A stretch of 64,000 bases of DNA. It comes from Pseudoclavibacter sp. RFBB5 (GTDB lineage: Bacteria; Actinomycetota; Actinomycetes; Actinomycetales; Microbacteriaceae). This document shows, piece after piece, positions 49,064 through 58,557 of this stretch. Positions within the stretch are counted from its first letter, which is position 1. Every line of letters begins with the position of its first letter. A model generated the notes under the pieces. That model was not told the origin of the DNA and did not search any database. It saw nothing but the letters and a program-made list of their open reading frames with translations. Both the position numbers and the translations under genes were made by a program. The stretch lies in contig NZ_PSTZ01000004.1 of NCBI RefSeq assembly GCF_002931555.1, positions 1 to 64,000 of the forward strand, in the 5' to 3' direction.

Positions 49064-49990
49064 CTACCGCGGCAGGCGGTCGAGGTAGTCGAGCAGCACG
49101 CCTTCGCGCATGGCCCATGGGGACACGTCGAGCTGGCTGATGTCGAAGACGTGCATGACCTCGGACAGGACGACGCCGCCTGCGACGATCTGCAGCGCGC
49201 GGTCGGTCGTGATTCCGGGCAGTGCGGGCCTCGCCTCCGAGTGCAGTTTCGCGAGCCGCGGCACCCAGTCGTCGAGCTGCCACTTCTGCAGGGTCGTGCG
49301 CTGCCCGGCTCCGATGCCGTCGATGGACGAGCCGGCGAGGCGGGCGAGGGAGCGGATGGTCTTCGACGAGCCGACGAACTGGTCTGGGCGGGCGCCTTCG
49401 AACGTCTCCGCTGCTTCTTTGATGAGCTTGCGCGCGTACTTGCGCAGCTCATCCACCTGGTCTTCGGTGGGCGGGTCGTTGTGGAGGAAGTTGACGGTGC
49501 TGCGTCCCGCGCCGAGCGGCACGGAGATGGCGTGTTCGGAGAGCTCGTCGTCGCCGACGGCCAGTTCGAGGGAGCCGCCGCCGATGTCGACGAGCATGAT
49601 CCGACCGGCTGCCCAGCCGAACCAGCGGCGGACGGCGAGGAACGTCGTCCTGGCCTCCTCTTCACCGGTCATGACCTGCAGGTCGATGCCGGTCTCCTTG
49701 TGGATGCGCTTCAGCAGTTCGGGGCCGTTCTTGGCTTCGCGGATGGCGCTGGTCGCGAGCGGCATGAAGTGGTCGAGCTTGCTCTTCTTGACGGCGTCGG
49801 CGGCCCGGTGCATGGCGTCCATGATCTTGGCGACGCCTTCGTCGGAGATCGAGCGGTCTGGTTGCAGGTACCGCATGAGGCGCAGGATGCTCTTCTGGGA
49901 CGTCTCCGGCACGGGCTTCGCGCCGGGGTGGGCGTCGACCACGATGAGGTGGACGGTGTTGGATCCGACGTCGAGAACTCCAAGGCGCAT
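49064..49990 (-). CDS. Ppx/GppA-family phosphatase
   Basis: The 308-aa product starts at the ATG at 49990 (MRLGVLDVGSNTVHLIVVDA); the frame extends upstream to 50305 but the extra part is Ser/Arg-rich noise over the neighbouring gene. It has the ASKHA motifs: phosphate-1 VLDVGSNTVHL, LATSAIREAKNG, VMTGEEEARTTFLAVRRWF, phosphate-2 MLVDIGGGSLELAVG and adenosine-type SSKTIRSLARL. Family members hydrolyse polyphosphate or pppGpp. At about 310 aa it is the short actinobacterial form without the C-terminal HD-type domain, probably an exopolyphosphatase. Confidence 0.93.
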   Translation of the reverse strand: MRLGVLDVGSNTVHLIVVDAHPGAKPVPETSQKSILRLMRYLQPDRSISDEGVAKIMDAMHRAADAVKKSKLDHFMPLATSAIREAKNGPELLKRIHKETGIDLQVMTGEEEARTTFLAVRRWFGWAAGRIMLVDIGGGSLELAVGDDELSEHAISVPLGAGRSTVNFLHNDPPTEDQVDELRKYARKLIKEAAETFEGARPDQFVGSSKTIRSLARLAGSSIDGIGAGQRTTLQKWQLDDWVPRLAKLHSEARPALPGITTDRALQIVAGGVVLSEVMHVFDISQLDVSPWAMREGVLLDYLDRLPR

Positions 49991-50057
49991 GCCCTGGATG
50001 TTACCCGTGCTGTCGCGCTCGGCTTCCCGGCCAGGTGCTCGCGCGTAGGCTTGACGG

Positions 50058-50561
50058 ATGCAGGAGATCACCATCAGGCGGGCCACCACGCACGACATCG
50101 TGGGTATCAGCGAGCTGATCCAGCCGCTTGTCGACCGCAACGTGCTGCTGCGGAAGGAGCTCGTCACGCTGTACGAGGCGGTGCAGGAGTTCCGGGTCGC
50201 TGTGGATGAGCGGGGCCGCTTGGTGGGGTGCGGGGCTCTGCACGTGCTGTGGCGCGACCTGGGTGAGGTGCGCACCATCGCGACCGCTGACTCCGTGCGC
50301 GGCACCGGCGTCGGGCACGTGATCCTGGATCGCCTGATGGCGGACGCGCGCCACCTCGGCCTCGAGCGCCTCTTCTGCCTGACCTTCGAGACGAGCTTCT
50401 TCGAACGGCACGGCTTCGTGGTGGTGGGTGAGCAGATCGTCGACGCGGAGACGTACGAGATGATGCGCCGGTCCCCTGATGAGGGTGTCGCCGAGTTCCT
50501 CGACCTCGCTCACGTCAAGCCGAACACGCTGGGCAATACGCGCATGCTGAAGGTGCTCTGA
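50058..50561 (+). CDS. Amino-acid N-acetyltransferase (GNAT, ArgA-like)
   Basis: The 167-aa product is a GNAT enzyme: IRRATTHDIVGISELIQPLVDRNVLLRKE at the N-terminus, then VGCGALHVLWRDLGEVRTIATADSVRGTGVGHVILDRLMADAR with the acetyl-CoA loop RGTGVG, and LFCLTFETSFFERHGF. The pattern fits the short actinobacterial N-acetylglutamate synthases (first step of arginine synthesis) rather than a generic acetyltransferase. The ATG at 50058 follows TAGGCT (50046-50051) by six bases, so the message is leaderless. It is divergent from the Ppx/GppA gene with a shared 67-bp promoter region. Confidence 0.88.
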   Translation: MQEITIRRATTHDIVGISELIQPLVDRNVLLRKELVTLYEAVQEFRVAVDERGRLVGCGALHVLWRDLGEVRTIATADSVRGTGVGHVILDRLMADARHLGLERLFCLTFETSFFERHGFVVVGEQIVDAETYEMMRRSPDEGVAEFLDLAHVKPNTLGNTRMLKVL

Positions 50562-50651
50562 GCGCGTCACCGACCTCCGCAGTCGGCCGCTTCGTCACGG
50601 CGGCCGGTGCGCCTCACGGGCGTCGCAGGACCGGGTCCGTACCCTTGGCGA

Positions 50652-51299
50652 GTGAGTTCGACCCGCAGACCAAGCAAGGCCGTCTACCGCCGTCGGCGGC
50701 TGGCGCTCCTCATCCTCTGCGTGCTGGTGATCGGCCTGCTGATCTGGGGCGTCTCGAGTCTCGTCGGGGCCGGAGGAGACGAGCAGGGCGGCGCATCCGC
50801 ATCCGTTTCCCCGTCCGCTGCCGCGAGCGAATCGGCGTCGGCCGAGACGGGTGAGTCACCCGCCGCCACACCGACCCCCACGCCCACACCGACGGGGCCG
50901 GCCGAGTGCGCGGCGCCGGAGCTGGTCGTGTCTGCGGTGCTCGACGCCACCAGCTACGCGCCGGACGTCCAGCCGCAGCTCTCGCTCTCGATCGCCAACA
51001 CCGGCGCGGAGCCGTGCGTCATGAACGTCGGCACCGCCGTGCAGGTGTACACCATCTCGAGCGGCGCCGACGTCATCTGGGTCTCGTCGCACTGCCAGAC
51101 CGACCCGGCTGACGAGATCGTCACGATCGGCGCGGGCCAGTCGATCACGGCACCTCCCATCAGCTGGGTGCGCGAGCGCTCGTCGCTCGATACGTGCGGC
51201 ACCGATCGGGCGGATGCGGTCGCCGGGGGCGCCTACTACCAGCTCGTCGTGAGCGTCAACGGCATCGCCTCGCAGCCCGCGACCTTCGTCCTGGACTGA
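50652..51299 (+). CDS. Membrane-anchored extracellular protein, DUF4232-like
   Basis: The GTG at 50652 lies six bases after TACCCT (50640-50645), a leaderless arrangement; the open frame upstream is rejected. The 215-aa product has a basic N-terminus (STRRPSKAVYRRRRLAL), one membrane segment (about 16-38), a Ser/Ala and Thr-Pro linker (TPTPTPTPTGP) and an extracellular Ig-like domain of about 130 residues with four cysteines (ECAAPEL, GAEPCVMNVG, SSHCQTDP, LDTCGTDR). This looks like DUF4232-type or similar beta-sandwich domains. The partner is unknown. Nearby is the wall-anchored nucleotidase gene. Confidence 0.75.
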   Translation: MSSTRRPSKAVYRRRRLALLILCVLVIGLLIWGVSSLVGAGGDEQGGASASVSPSAAASESASAETGESPAATPTPTPTPTGPAECAAPELVVSAVLDATSYAPDVQPQLSLSIANTGAEPCVMNVGTAVQVYTISSGADVIWVSSHCQTDPADEIVTIGAGQSITAPPISWVRERSSLDTCGTDRADAVAGGAYYQLVVSVNGIASQPATFVLD

Positions 51300-51421
51300 C
51301 CCGAGACTTGGCGACGGGGTTTCGCGATAATCCCCTGAACGTTAACCTTGAAGACAGTGTGAGCTGAGATCATCAGCTCGTTCCGCACGATTCTGTCCCT
51401 CCGTCGATCGCCAGGAGACTC

Positions 51422-53716
51422 ATGACGACGCCCACTCGCAAGCGTGCAACAGCTGCCGCCGCCGTTCTCGGCACGGCAGCTCTTGTTTCCGCATTCGCGG
51501 CCCCAGCGGGGGCCGCCGTGCTCTCCCCAAGCTTCATCGAGCCCACCGCGGGCGCGAAGCAGATCAACCTCGTCGGCTTCAACGACTTCCACGGCCGCTT
51601 CCTCGACGCCGACCTCTTCGCCGCCACCGTGCTGCAGGCGCAGCAGGGCTTCGGCGAGGAGAACAGCCTCGTCATCTCGAACGGCGACGCCGTCGGCGCG
51701 AGCCTCTTCGAGTCCTCCATCCAGCAGGACCAGCCCACCATCGACGTGCTCAACACGATGGGTGTGGATGCCTGGACGCAGGGCAACCACGAGTTCGACA
51801 AGGGCATCGACGACGCGACTGGTCGCCTCGCCTCGGCGACCAACGGCCCCGACCTGGCGGCGAACGTCACGCTCGCCGACGGCTCGCACCCGTTCGATAC
51901 GCACGCCATCTTCGAGGTCAACGGCCTCAAGGTCGCCGTCATCGGCGCCGTCACCGAGGAGACCTCGGCCCTCGTCTCGCCAGCTGGAATCGCCGGCGTG
52001 ACCTTCGGCGACCCCGTCGAAGCGGTCAACGAGGTCGCTGCCGAGCTGACCGCGAGCAACGCCGCCGACATCATCGTCGCCTCGTACCACGAGGGTGCTC
52101 CGCTCGACGACGCGCCGATCGCTGACAACGAGCAGTCGGACACCTTCCGTCACATCGTCGAGGACACGGCTCCTGAGGTCGACGCGATCTTCAACGCGCA
52201 CACGCACCGCGAGTACGCCTACGACGCGCCGAACGGCGCATCCACCCGTCCCGTCATCCAGGCCGGCCAGTACGCGGAGAACATCGCGCAGGTCGTGCTC
52301 ACGGTCGACGCGTCCGGCAACGTGACGAAGTCTGACAGCTCGGTCGTCCCGAGCTTCGACACGTTCGATGCAGAGGAAGAGGGCGCCACCAACCCGGCGC
52401 CCGCGAGCATCGCCTCCGACCCGCGCCTCGCGGAGATCCGCACGATCCGCGACGCCGCAGTCGCCGAGGCTGACGTGCTCGGTGCCGAGGTCATCGGCAC
52501 GCAGACCGGCGACCTGTCGCGCGGCAAGGACTACGAGCCCGGCTCGCTGACGGTCGCTGAAGATGGCACCACCTCTGGCGGCGTCGTCACGACCGCTGAC
52601 AACCGCGCCGAGGAGTCGTCGCTCGGCGGCATCATCTCGCAGTCGATGCTCGAGACGGTGGCAGCCACTGGACGCGACGTCGACGCGGCCATCATGAACC
52701 CGGGTGGCCTGCGCGCTGACCTGCTCGACAACGACGGCCAGATCACCTACAAGGAGGCCGCGACGGTCATCCCGTTCGCGAACAACCTCTCGGTCGTCTC
52801 CCTCAAGGGCGTCGACGTGAAGAACGTGCTCGAGGAGCAGTGGCAGCTGACCGCGAGCGGCGAAGTGCCCTCGCGCCCCTACCTGCAGCTCGGCTTGAGC
52901 GAGAACTTCACGTACATCTTCGACAGCTCGCGTCCCCGCATGGACCGCATCGTGGGCCTCTCCATCAACGACGAGCCCGTCCAGCCGGACGAGACCTACA
53001 ACCTCGTCATGCCAACGTTCCTCGCGGCAGGCGGTGACAACTTCCACTCGCTGGCGAACAACGTCGGCGTGCAGGACACGGGCCTCATCGACCTCGACGC
53101 GTTCGTGACCTGGATCCGCGGCGAGACCTCGGGTTCCCCCGAGGGCGTCACGCCGGACACGAAGCGCAACGGCTTCGAGATCGTCGGCCTGCCCGAGAAC
53201 AACACGTTCGTCGCCGGCGAGACCTACTCGCTCTCCGTCGGCAAGTTCAACCTGACCTCGCTGGGGTTCACGCAGAACCTGTCGATCGTCGGCTGGATCG
53301 GCCAGATGGAGCTCGGCGCGCAGACGGTGGACCTCGCGACGCCGAACCAGGTCGAGTTCACCTTCACGGTTCCGGAGAACGGCATCGCGGAGACCTCGGA
53401 GTCGCGCCTCGCGTTCCTCGCCAGCCAGTCGGGTGCCAGCGTGTCCCTGCCGGTCATCGTCCCCCCGCTGGTCGAGCCGACCGCGACGCCGGAGCCCACG
53501 GCCACGGCAGAGCCCACCGCCACGGCTGAGCCGACCGCGACTGCAACGGCAGCGCCGGTTCCGACCGCGACGACGCCTACGGCAGACGGTGGCGATCTCG
53601 CCACGACCGGCTCAGACGAGACCGCGATGTTCGCCGCGATCGCCGGGGCGCTTGCGCTCCTCGTCGCCGGTGGGGCCGCGATGCTGCTTCGTCGCCGCGC
53701 AGGCAGCGACGCGTAG
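51422..53716 (+). CDS. Wall-anchored 5'-nucleotidase / 2',3'-cyclic phosphodiesterase
   Basis: The 764-aa product (ATG at 51422 after GCCAGGAGACTC) has a Sec signal peptide ending APAGAA (about residue 32). The metallophosphatase domain has NLVGFNDFHGRF (metal ligands Asp55, His57), ISNGDAVGAS, QGNHEFDKGI and NAHTHREYAY. The 5_nucleotid_C domain has GGIISQSMLE, MNPGGLRADLL and VIPFANNLSVVSLKG. A further beta domain, an EPTATAEPTATA linker and the sorting signal LATTGSDET (about 726) with a hydrophobic helix and RRR tail complete it. It probably hydrolyses extracellular nucleotides at the cell surface. A sortase must be encoded elsewhere. Confidence 0.95.
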   Translation: MTTPTRKRATAAAAVLGTAALVSAFAAPAGAAVLSPSFIEPTAGAKQINLVGFNDFHGRFLDADLFAATVLQAQQGFGEENSLVISNGDAVGASLFESSIQQDQPTIDVLNTMGVDAWTQGNHEFDKGIDDATGRLASATNGPDLAANVTLADGSHPFDTHAIFEVNGLKVAVIGAVTEETSALVSPAGIAGVTFGDPVEAVNEVAAELTASNAADIIVASYHEGAPLDDAPIADNEQSDTFRHIVEDTAPEVDAIFNAHTHREYAYDAPNGASTRPVIQAGQYAENIAQVVLTVDASGNVTKSDSSVVPSFDTFDAEEEGATNPAPASIASDPRLAEIRTIRDAAVAEADVLGAEVIGTQTGDLSRGKDYEPGSLTVAEDGTTSGGVVTTADNRAEESSLGGIISQSMLETVAATGRDVDAAIMNPGGLRADLLDNDGQITYKEAATVIPFANNLSVVSLKGVDVKNVLEEQWQLTASGEVPSRPYLQLGLSENFTYIFDSSRPRMDRIVGLSINDEPVQPDETYNLVMPTFLAAGGDNFHSLANNVGVQDTGLIDLDAFVTWIRGETSGSPEGVTPDTKRNGFEIVGLPENNTFVAGETYSLSVGKFNLTSLGFTQNLSIVGWIGQMELGAQTVDLATPNQVEFTFTVPENGIAETSESRLAFLASQSGASVSLPVIVPPLVEPTATPEPTATAEPTATAEPTATATAAPVPTATTPTADGGDLATTGSDETAMFAAIAGALALLVAGGAAMLLRRRAGSDA

Positions 53717-53753
53717 TCCTCGGACACAGCACTGAGTCGGCCTCCGGCTGACT

Positions 53754-53791
53754 CGCGAAAGGCCCGGAGCAACTGCTCCGGGCCTTTCGCG
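53754..53791. terminator. Bidirectional hairpin terminator
   Basis: Eighteen-base arms (53754-53771 and 53774-53791, around GAAAGGCCCGGAGC) pair perfectly with a two-base loop, between the convergent nucleotidase and radA genes. Confidence 0.9.
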
Positions 53792-53875
53792 TGCCTGCTC
53801 CAAGAGAGCCCAGCCGTTCCCACGCGCGCTCGCAGCCGCGCAGGATCGCGAGTGGGCGCCGCGGGTCGGCCTCGG

Positions 53876-55204
53876 TCAGTTGCCGAGCGCCGCGGTGAGG
53901 GCGCGGTCGATGCTCCCGATCGAAGGGTCGACGACGTGTGCGAGGCCCATGCGCTTGGCCTCAGCCGCGCGCAGGTTCGCTGATGCGACGCGGCGGATCT
54001 CGCCGGCGAGGCTGACCTCGCCGAAGACGACGGTGCCGTCGCGGACCGGACGGTTGCGGATGGAGGAGGCGATGGCGATCGCGATGGCGAGGTCGGCCGC
54101 CGGTTCCTGGAGCTTCACCCCGCCGACGGTGGAGACGTAGACGTCGTACTCGGAGAGCTTGTGCTTGGTGCGCCGCTCGAGCACGGCGAGCAGCATCGCG
54201 ACGCGGCTCGTGTCGACGCCATTCGTGACCCGGCGTGGGTTGGGGGCGTTGGTCTTCTGCACGAGCGCCTGGATCTCGACCGGGAGCGCGCGCCGGCCCT
54301 CGAGCGCGACGGTGACGCACGTGCCGCTGACCGGCTCCGGGCGCTCGCTGAGGAACAGGCCGGACGGGTCTGGCACCTCGGTCATGCCCTCGCCGGTCAT
54401 CTCGAAGCAGCCGACCTCGTCGGTCGGGCCGAAGCGGTTCTTGATGGTGCGCACGAACCGCAGCGCCGTGTGGCGGTCGCCTTCGATGTGGGCGACGACG
54501 TCGACGAGGTGCTCGAGGAGGCGCGGGCCGGCGATGGTGCCGTCTTTCGTGACGTGGCCGACGATGATGACGGGCACGCCCCTGGTCTTGGCGACGCGGA
54601 TGAGGGCGGACGCGACTTCGCGCACCTGGCTCGGCTGCCCCGCGAGCGAGTCGACGGTGTCGCTCGCGACGGTCTGCACGGAGTCGACGATGATGAGGCC
54701 GGGGTCGAGGCGCTCGATCTGTCCGAGCACGGTCGACAGGTCGGTCTCGCTCGCGAGGTACAGGGTGTCGTGCAGGGCGTTGGTGCGCTGGGCGCGCATC
54801 CGCACCTGGTTCACCGACTCCTCGGCGGACGCGTACAGCACGGTGGTGCCCTTCGCAGCGACCCGGGAGGCGAGCTCGAGGAGGATCGTCGACTTGCCGA
54901 CGCCGGGCTCGCCGCTCAGCAGGATGGCGGCGCCGGGGACGAGGCCACCGCCCAGGACTCGGTCGAACTCGCCGATTCCTGTCGGGCGGTGCGCGACGTT
55001 GTCGACGGGGGCCTCGGTGATGGGGCGTGCGGCACGTGACTCGCTGATCGTGGCGGCCTGGATGCGCCCGGCCGTCTGCGATTCGAAGCGGTCGACGAGC
55101 GTGCCCCAGGCCTGGCATTCCGGGCACTGCCCGAACCACTTCAGCGACGCGGCACCGCATTCGGTGCACTTGAACGCTGGCTGCTGCTTGGTCTTGGGAG
55201 GCAT
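53876..55204 (-). CDS. radA: DNA repair protein RadA
   Basis: RadA/Sms promotes branch migration in recombinational repair. The 442-aa product shows the N-terminal zinc finger FKCTECG...CPECQAWG (Cys13, 16, 27, 30), the RecA-like ATPase with Walker A GEPGVGKS (98-105) and LIIVDSVQTV (Walker B), the RadA-specific KNRFG motif in RTIKNRFGPTDEVGCFEM, and the C-terminal Lon-type domain (NGVDTSRVAMLLAVLERR, EPAADLAIAIAIASS). All expected parts are present and the length is standard. The gene stands alone between two convergent or divergent neighbours. Confidence 0.97.
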   Translation of the reverse strand: MPPKTKQQPAFKCTECGAASLKWFGQCPECQAWGTLVDRFESQTAGRIQAATISESRAARPITEAPVDNVAHRPTGIGEFDRVLGGGLVPGAAILLSGEPGVGKSTILLELASRVAAKGTTVLYASAEESVNQVRMRAQRTNALHDTLYLASETDLSTVLGQIERLDPGLIIVDSVQTVASDTVDSLAGQPSQVREVASALIRVAKTRGVPVIIVGHVTKDGTIAGPRLLEHLVDVVAHIEGDRHTALRFVRTIKNRFGPTDEVGCFEMTGEGMTEVPDPSGLFLSERPEPVSGTCVTVALEGRRALPVEIQALVQKTNAPNPRRVTNGVDTSRVAMLLAVLERRTKHKLSEYDVYVSTVGGVKLQEPAADLAIAIAIASSIRNRPVRDGTVVFGEVSLAGEIRRVASANLRAAEAKRMGLAHVVDPSIGSIDRALTAALGN

Positions 55205-55344
55205 GCGTCAAGGCTAGGCGCGACCACCGACAACCGAGCCCAGCACGCGCTCACGGCGAAGAGTCCTTATCCTGGGGAGGCTCACCGCCGTACGCGCCCC
55301 TTGCGTGCACCCCCACGACGCGGGGAGCCACGTCTGGAGGATCG

Positions 55345-56673
55345 ATGACGATGCGAACGCGCGCCCGCACGATGACCGCCCTGCTCGCGCTGGCGGCGAT
55401 GACGGGACTCGCAGGATGCGCCCCCGGCCCGATCGTCGAGGATGGGCCTGGCGAGGCGGGCACCCTGGAGGTGCAGAAGGTCAATCCGGCCGACTTCGCC
55501 GGCCAGAGCCTGAGCTACGTCTACTTCACCGACGGCCCGGACGAGGCCGCGACGCGTGAGCTCATCGCCTCCTTCGAGGAGGAGTACGACGTGACCGTGA
55601 ACCTCGAGGTGCTGCCGTACTCCGACCTCGTCACGAGTGTCCAGGCCAGGCTCTCGGGCGGCAACGCACCGGACGTCGTGCGGCTCACGGGCCTCACCGA
55701 CTTCCGGGCCGACCTGCTCGACCTGCGCACCTACCTGGGCGAGGACTACGCCGAGGAGTTCGTCGACGGCCCCGTGAAGGGCGTGCTCGGGGAGTACGGG
55801 GAGATGCTCGCCGTGCCGTCGGATCTGACGCTCAACGGGCCGTTCATCAACGTCGACCTCTTCAACGAGGCCGGTGTGCCGCTGCCCGACTCCGAGGACC
55901 CCTGGACGTGGGACGAGATGATCGACGCGGCCACGAAGGTGCAGGAGGCGACCGACACGGAGTACGCCTTCGCGATCGACAAGTCCGGGCACCGCGTCAG
56001 CACGGTCCTCAGCCAGTACGGCACCGCGCTCGTCGGCGACGACGGCGCTGTCCTCGATGAGGCGAAGGCGGTGGAGGCGCTCCAACCGCTCGTCGACATG
56101 ATGGCGGATGGGCGCATGCCGCGCGACTTCTGGCTCGGCTCCGGCAGCCGCTACGAGGGCGCGAACGACATCTTCCTGGCGCAGCAGACGCCCGTGTACC
56201 TGTCCGGGAACTGGCAGGTGGGGCAGTTCGCCGACAACGCCGACTTCACGTGGGCCGCGGCGCCGAACCCGTGCGCCGACGAGTGCGGCGGCTTCCCCGG
56301 CGGGAAGTACATGGGCGCGCTCGCGGAGGGCCCGAACCCCGCGCTCGGCGCGTTCTTCGTGCAGTACATGAACACGACGAAGGCGCAGCAGAAGTTCATC
56401 GTCGCCGGAGGCTTCCTGCCCACGCGCGTCGACCTCACCGAGCGCGGCGTGCAGTACCCGGTGCGCCAGGAGGACATGGACGTGTTCTTCGCCGACCTCG
56501 CCCGCACCCCGGACCTCGGGTACGAGGCGAACAGCCAGCCGTCGTACACGGGTGCCTCGCTCGAGCTGGTCGACGAGCTCGCGCTTGTCGTCGCAGGGGA
56601 GAAGGACACGACCACGGCGGTCTCCGACTTGAAGGCGAAGTCCGAGCAGCTCGTCGAGGAGCTGCAGCCGTGA
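55345..56673 (+). CDS. ABC transporter sugar-binding lipoprotein
   Basis: The 442-aa product starts at the ATG at 55345 behind TCTGGAGGATCG. The lipobox is LAGC (Cys25). The mature protein is a family 1 extracellular solute-binding protein: LSYVYFTDGPDEAATRELIASFEEEYDVTVNLEVLPYSDLVTSVQARLSGGNAPDVV matches its pattern (written here as landmarks YVYFTDGPDE, LVTSVQARLSGG), with WTWDEMIDAATKV and NWQVGQFADNADFTWAAAPNP further on. The C-terminal residues are helical. It captures an unidentified oligosaccharide or polyol and passes it to the two permeases encoded downstream. Its stop overlaps the next start. Confidence 0.9.
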   Translation: MTMRTRARTMTALLALAAMTGLAGCAPGPIVEDGPGEAGTLEVQKVNPADFAGQSLSYVYFTDGPDEAATRELIASFEEEYDVTVNLEVLPYSDLVTSVQARLSGGNAPDVVRLTGLTDFRADLLDLRTYLGEDYAEEFVDGPVKGVLGEYGEMLAVPSDLTLNGPFINVDLFNEAGVPLPDSEDPWTWDEMIDAATKVQEATDTEYAFAIDKSGHRVSTVLSQYGTALVGDDGAVLDEAKAVEALQPLVDMMADGRMPRDFWLGSGSRYEGANDIFLAQQTPVYLSGNWQVGQFADNADFTWAAAPNPCADECGGFPGGKYMGALAEGPNPALGAFFVQYMNTTKAQQKFIVAGGFLPTRVDLTERGVQYPVRQEDMDVFFADLARTPDLGYEANSQPSYTGASLELVDELALVVAGEKDTTTAVSDLKAKSEQLVEELQP

Positions 56674-57632
56674 CCGCCGACCTCCGCACCACGACCAACG
56701 CACAGCGCGTCGTCCAGCCACCCGGTCCGGATGGGCCCGGGAAGCGGAAGCCCGGGTCGAAGAAGCCGTGGCAGCTGCGCCTCGCGCCGTACCTCTTCCT
56801 CCTCCCCAACATGGCGATCTTCGGCGTCTTCACGATCTGGCCGGCGATCAACGGGTTCAACAACTCCCTGTACTCGTCGTCCAACGGACGCACGTTCCGG
56901 CGGGAGGGGCTCGGCAACTACACGCGCATCCTCACCGACCCGGAATTCTGGGGCGTGGTGGCGCAGACGGCGGTCTACGCGGTCGCGTACGTCGCCCTCT
57001 CCGTGGTCCTGGGCATCCTGCTCGCCGTGCTCGTCGAACAGCAGCTCCGCGGGCGCGCGTTCTTCCGGGCCGTGTTCTTCATCCCGGTGCTCGTGTCCCC
57101 GGTCGTGGCGGGCCTCGTCTGGAACTGGATGCTCGAACGCGAAGGCGGGCTCGTGAACACGGGGCTCGGGATGCTCGGCATCCCAGCCGTGCCGTGGCTC
57201 GTCGAGGGGCCGTGGGCGATGGTCGCCATCATCGGTGTCGGCGTCTGGCTGCAGGCCGGCTTCTACATGCTCATCCTCATGGCCGGGCTGCAGAGCATCG
57301 ACCCCACCCTGAACGAGGCGGCCTCCATCGACGGGGCGTCGCGGTGGCAGCAGTTCTGGGGCATCACCCTGCCCCTGCTGCAGCCCAGCGTCCTCGTCGT
57401 GGTGGTGCTCGCCACCATCCACGGCTTCCAGGCCTTCGACTACATCTTCACACTCACGGGCGGCGGCCCGATCGGGGCGACCACCCTCATCGTGCAGTAC
57501 ATCTACGAGAACGCCTTCGTGTCGCCCATCCGGTACGGGCTCGCCGCCGCAGGCAGCGTGCTGCTGTTCCTCGTCGTGTTCTCGATCACGCTCGTCAACT
57601 ACTTCATCGGCCGAAAGCGAGACGCGGTATGA
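56670..57632 (+). CDS. ABC sugar transporter permease (MalF-like)
   Basis: The GTG at 56670 overlaps the preceding stop (GTGA), so translation is coupled. The 320-aa product has six membrane segments after a polar N-terminus of about 40 residues. The EAA loop that contacts the ATPase is LNEAASIDGASRWQQFWGITLPLL (about 213-236). YLFLLPNMAIFGVFTIWPAING marks TM1. This is the MalF/UgpA type of binding-protein-dependent permease. It overlaps the second permease gene (57629) by four bases. Confidence 0.93.
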   Translation: MTADLRTTTNAQRVVQPPGPDGPGKRKPGSKKPWQLRLAPYLFLLPNMAIFGVFTIWPAINGFNNSLYSSSNGRTFRREGLGNYTRILTDPEFWGVVAQTAVYAVAYVALSVVLGILLAVLVEQQLRGRAFFRAVFFIPVLVSPVVAGLVWNWMLEREGGLVNTGLGMLGIPAVPWLVEGPWAMVAIIGVGVWLQAGFYMLILMAGLQSIDPTLNEAASIDGASRWQQFWGITLPLLQPSVLVVVVLATIHGFQAFDYIFTLTGGGPIGATTLIVQYIYENAFVSPIRYGLAAAGSVLLFLVVFSITLVNYFIGRKRDAV

Positions 57633-58525
57633 CCACGGACACGGCCCTCCTGAACTCGGTCGGCACCCAGAAGCCGGGCAAGCCGACGTGGACCACGACG
57701 AGCTCGAAGCGCGTCACGTCGACGGACGCGCTGCGCGTCGTGATCCTCATCACGTTCGCGCTCCTCGCCCTCATCCCTATCGTCTGGCTGCTGCTCGGGT
57801 CGTTCAAGACGCAGCCGGAGCTGGCCGCGGGCGCGAGCACCCCGTTCCCGTCGTCGTGGGCGTTCACGAACTACACGGAGGCGCTCACCCGCTTCAGCTT
57901 CGGCAGCTACCTGCTGAACAGCGTCGTCGTCACGATCGCCGCGACGGTGCTGACGCTCGCCGTGAACTCCATGGCCGCGTACGGCCTCGCGAAGTACAAC
58001 TTCCGAGGCAAGACGTTCCTGTTCATCGTGACCCTCGCGACGATCATGATCCCGCTGCAGGTCATCCTCATCCCCGTCTACCAGGTCGTCGCATCCCTTG
58101 GCCTCGTGAACTCGCTGTGGGGCCTCATCATCCCGGCGGCCGCGACCCCGACCGGCGTGTTCATCCTGCGCCAGTACATGCTGTCCATTCCGGACGAGCT
58201 CATCGAGGCCGCCCGCATCGACGGCGCGGGCGAGTTCCGCATCTTCGCGTCCATCGTGCTCCCCATCTGCCGGCCCGCGCTCGCGGTGGTCGCGATCCTG
58301 TCCGTCATGTGGCGGTGGAACGACTTCCTGTGGCCGCTGATCGTCGCGCAGAGCGAGTCGGTGTACACGCTGCCCGTGGCGCTCGCCCGGTTCAACGCGG
58401 AGGAGACGGTGCCGTTCAACCTGATCCTCGCGATGAGCGTCGTCAGCATCCTGCCCATCGTGGTGCTGTTCCTCTTCTTCCAGCGACAGGTGACGACGGG
58501 CATCGCCAACACGGGTCTGAAGTAG
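57629..58525 (+). CDS. ABC sugar transporter permease (MalG-like)
   Basis: The ATG at 57629 overlaps the previous stop. The 298-aa product has six membrane segments (VVILITFALLALIPIVWLLLGSFK is TM1) and the EAA loop DELIEAARIDGAGEFRIFASIVLPI (about 190-214), typical of MalG/UgpE-type permeases. It completes the binding protein-permease-permease set; no ATP-binding protein gene follows, so a shared MsmK/MsiK-type ATPase encoded elsewhere is presumably used, as is common for actinobacterial sugar importers. Confidence 0.93.
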   Translation: MTTDTALLNSVGTQKPGKPTWTTTSSKRVTSTDALRVVILITFALLALIPIVWLLLGSFKTQPELAAGASTPFPSSWAFTNYTEALTRFSFGSYLLNSVVVTIAATVLTLAVNSMAAYGLAKYNFRGKTFLFIVTLATIMIPLQVILIPVYQVVASLGLVNSLWGLIIPAAATPTGVFILRQYMLSIPDELIEAARIDGAGEFRIFASIVLPICRPALAVVAILSVMWRWNDFLWPLIVAQSESVYTLPVALARFNAEETVPFNLILAMSVVSILPIVVLFLFFQRQVTTGIANTGLK

Positions 58526-58557
58526 CGCGCGCGGCGCGGTTCGGGCAGGATCAAGGC

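Noticed and set aside
49991-50305. N-terminal extension of the Ppx/GppA protein
   Set aside because: It overlaps the GNAT gene on the other strand, is Ser/Arg-rich, and the family starts at MRLGVLDVGSNT.
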